DNA of 64,000 bases, from positions 2,840,959-2,904,958 of the forward strand of contig NC_063161.1 of NCBI RefSeq assembly GCF_023159225.1. Direction: 5' to 3'. The notes beneath the pieces were generated by a model that saw only the letters and a list, made by a program, of their open reading frames with translations, made no database searches and had not been told where the DNA came from. This document shows, piece after piece, positions 63,908-64,000 of the stretch (the first letter of the stretch is position 1; every line of letters begins with the position of its first letter). This DNA is from Perognathus longimembris pacificus. Taxonomy: Eukaryota; Chordata; Mammalia; Rodentia; Heteromyidae. A program made the translations under genes and the position numbers.

Positions 63908-64000
63908 GTGAGGCGCGGCCGCCGGCCCTCGCTGCTCCCCCCACCCCGTCACCCCGTCACCTGCCCGCCGGCCCTCGCTGCTCCCCCCAACCCGTCACCC
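63908..64000 (+). other. CELSR1: CELSR1 intron 13, start
   Basis: Only the first 93 bases are present. CTGCTCCCCCCA-CCCGTCACCC appears in two near-identical copies about 50 bases apart, suggesting a minisatellite begins here. Confidence 0.7.

Overview
This is mammalian genomic DNA, very GC-rich. The dominant retroposons fit a geomyoid rodent (kangaroo rat, pocket mouse or pocket gopher). They are a two-part SINE with a tRNA-Ala/ID-like half and an unrelated 'Geo' half, and a B1-like/Geo composite SINE. The IDL-Geo family is known from Geomyoidea, so the host assignment is an inference from repeats. It is supported by rodent-like (mouse-like) protein sequence in the one real gene.

The main gene is CELSR1 (cadherin EGF LAG seven-pass G-type receptor 1, a Flamingo-family planar cell polarity receptor) on the + strand. 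Exon 1 (start codon 16834, donor after 20206) encodes the signal peptide, the propeptide, cadherin repeats 1-8 and part of 9. After about 33 kb of intron, including two 500-N gaps, nine further exons follow at 53064-53225, 54744-54907, 55691-55816, 57076-57242, 61363-61548, 61793-61906, 62637-62811, 63173-63314 and 63787-63907. They encode the rest of laminin-G 1, an EGF, laminin-G 2, two more EGFs and a laminin-type EGF. The gene continues past the right edge to its GAIN/GPS and seven-helix parts. About 370 residues (end of cadherin 9, EGFs 1-3, start of laminin-G 1; exons 2-4 by the usual numbering) are not visible and probably lie in one or both gaps. One exon carries a compensating pair of 1-base indels that scrambles eight residues.

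Upstream (1-15640) I see no intact gene. It holds a CpG island with a tandem GC-box array at about 2.0-3.2 kb (possibly a promoter for a minus-strand transcript), a 67-bp minisatellite, a dead MPHOSPH6 retrocopy, an endogenous-retrovirus LTR with a tRNA-Phe-type primer site, and two candidate CTCF sites. A second CpG island (about 15.6-20.2 kb) covers the CELSR1 promoter and exon 1.

Intron 1 is a repeat landscape: SINEs on both strands, an old L1 fragment with a SINE nested in it, a 1-kb compound minisatellite, polypyrimidine tracts, and microsatellites that repeatedly begin exactly at SINE 3' tails. The downstream introns are short and contain GC-rich minisatellites. I found no evidence for an undescribed multi-gene system. 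The most valuable points are the missing exons, the compensated frameshift, the shortened propeptide, and the SINE-microsatellite relationship.
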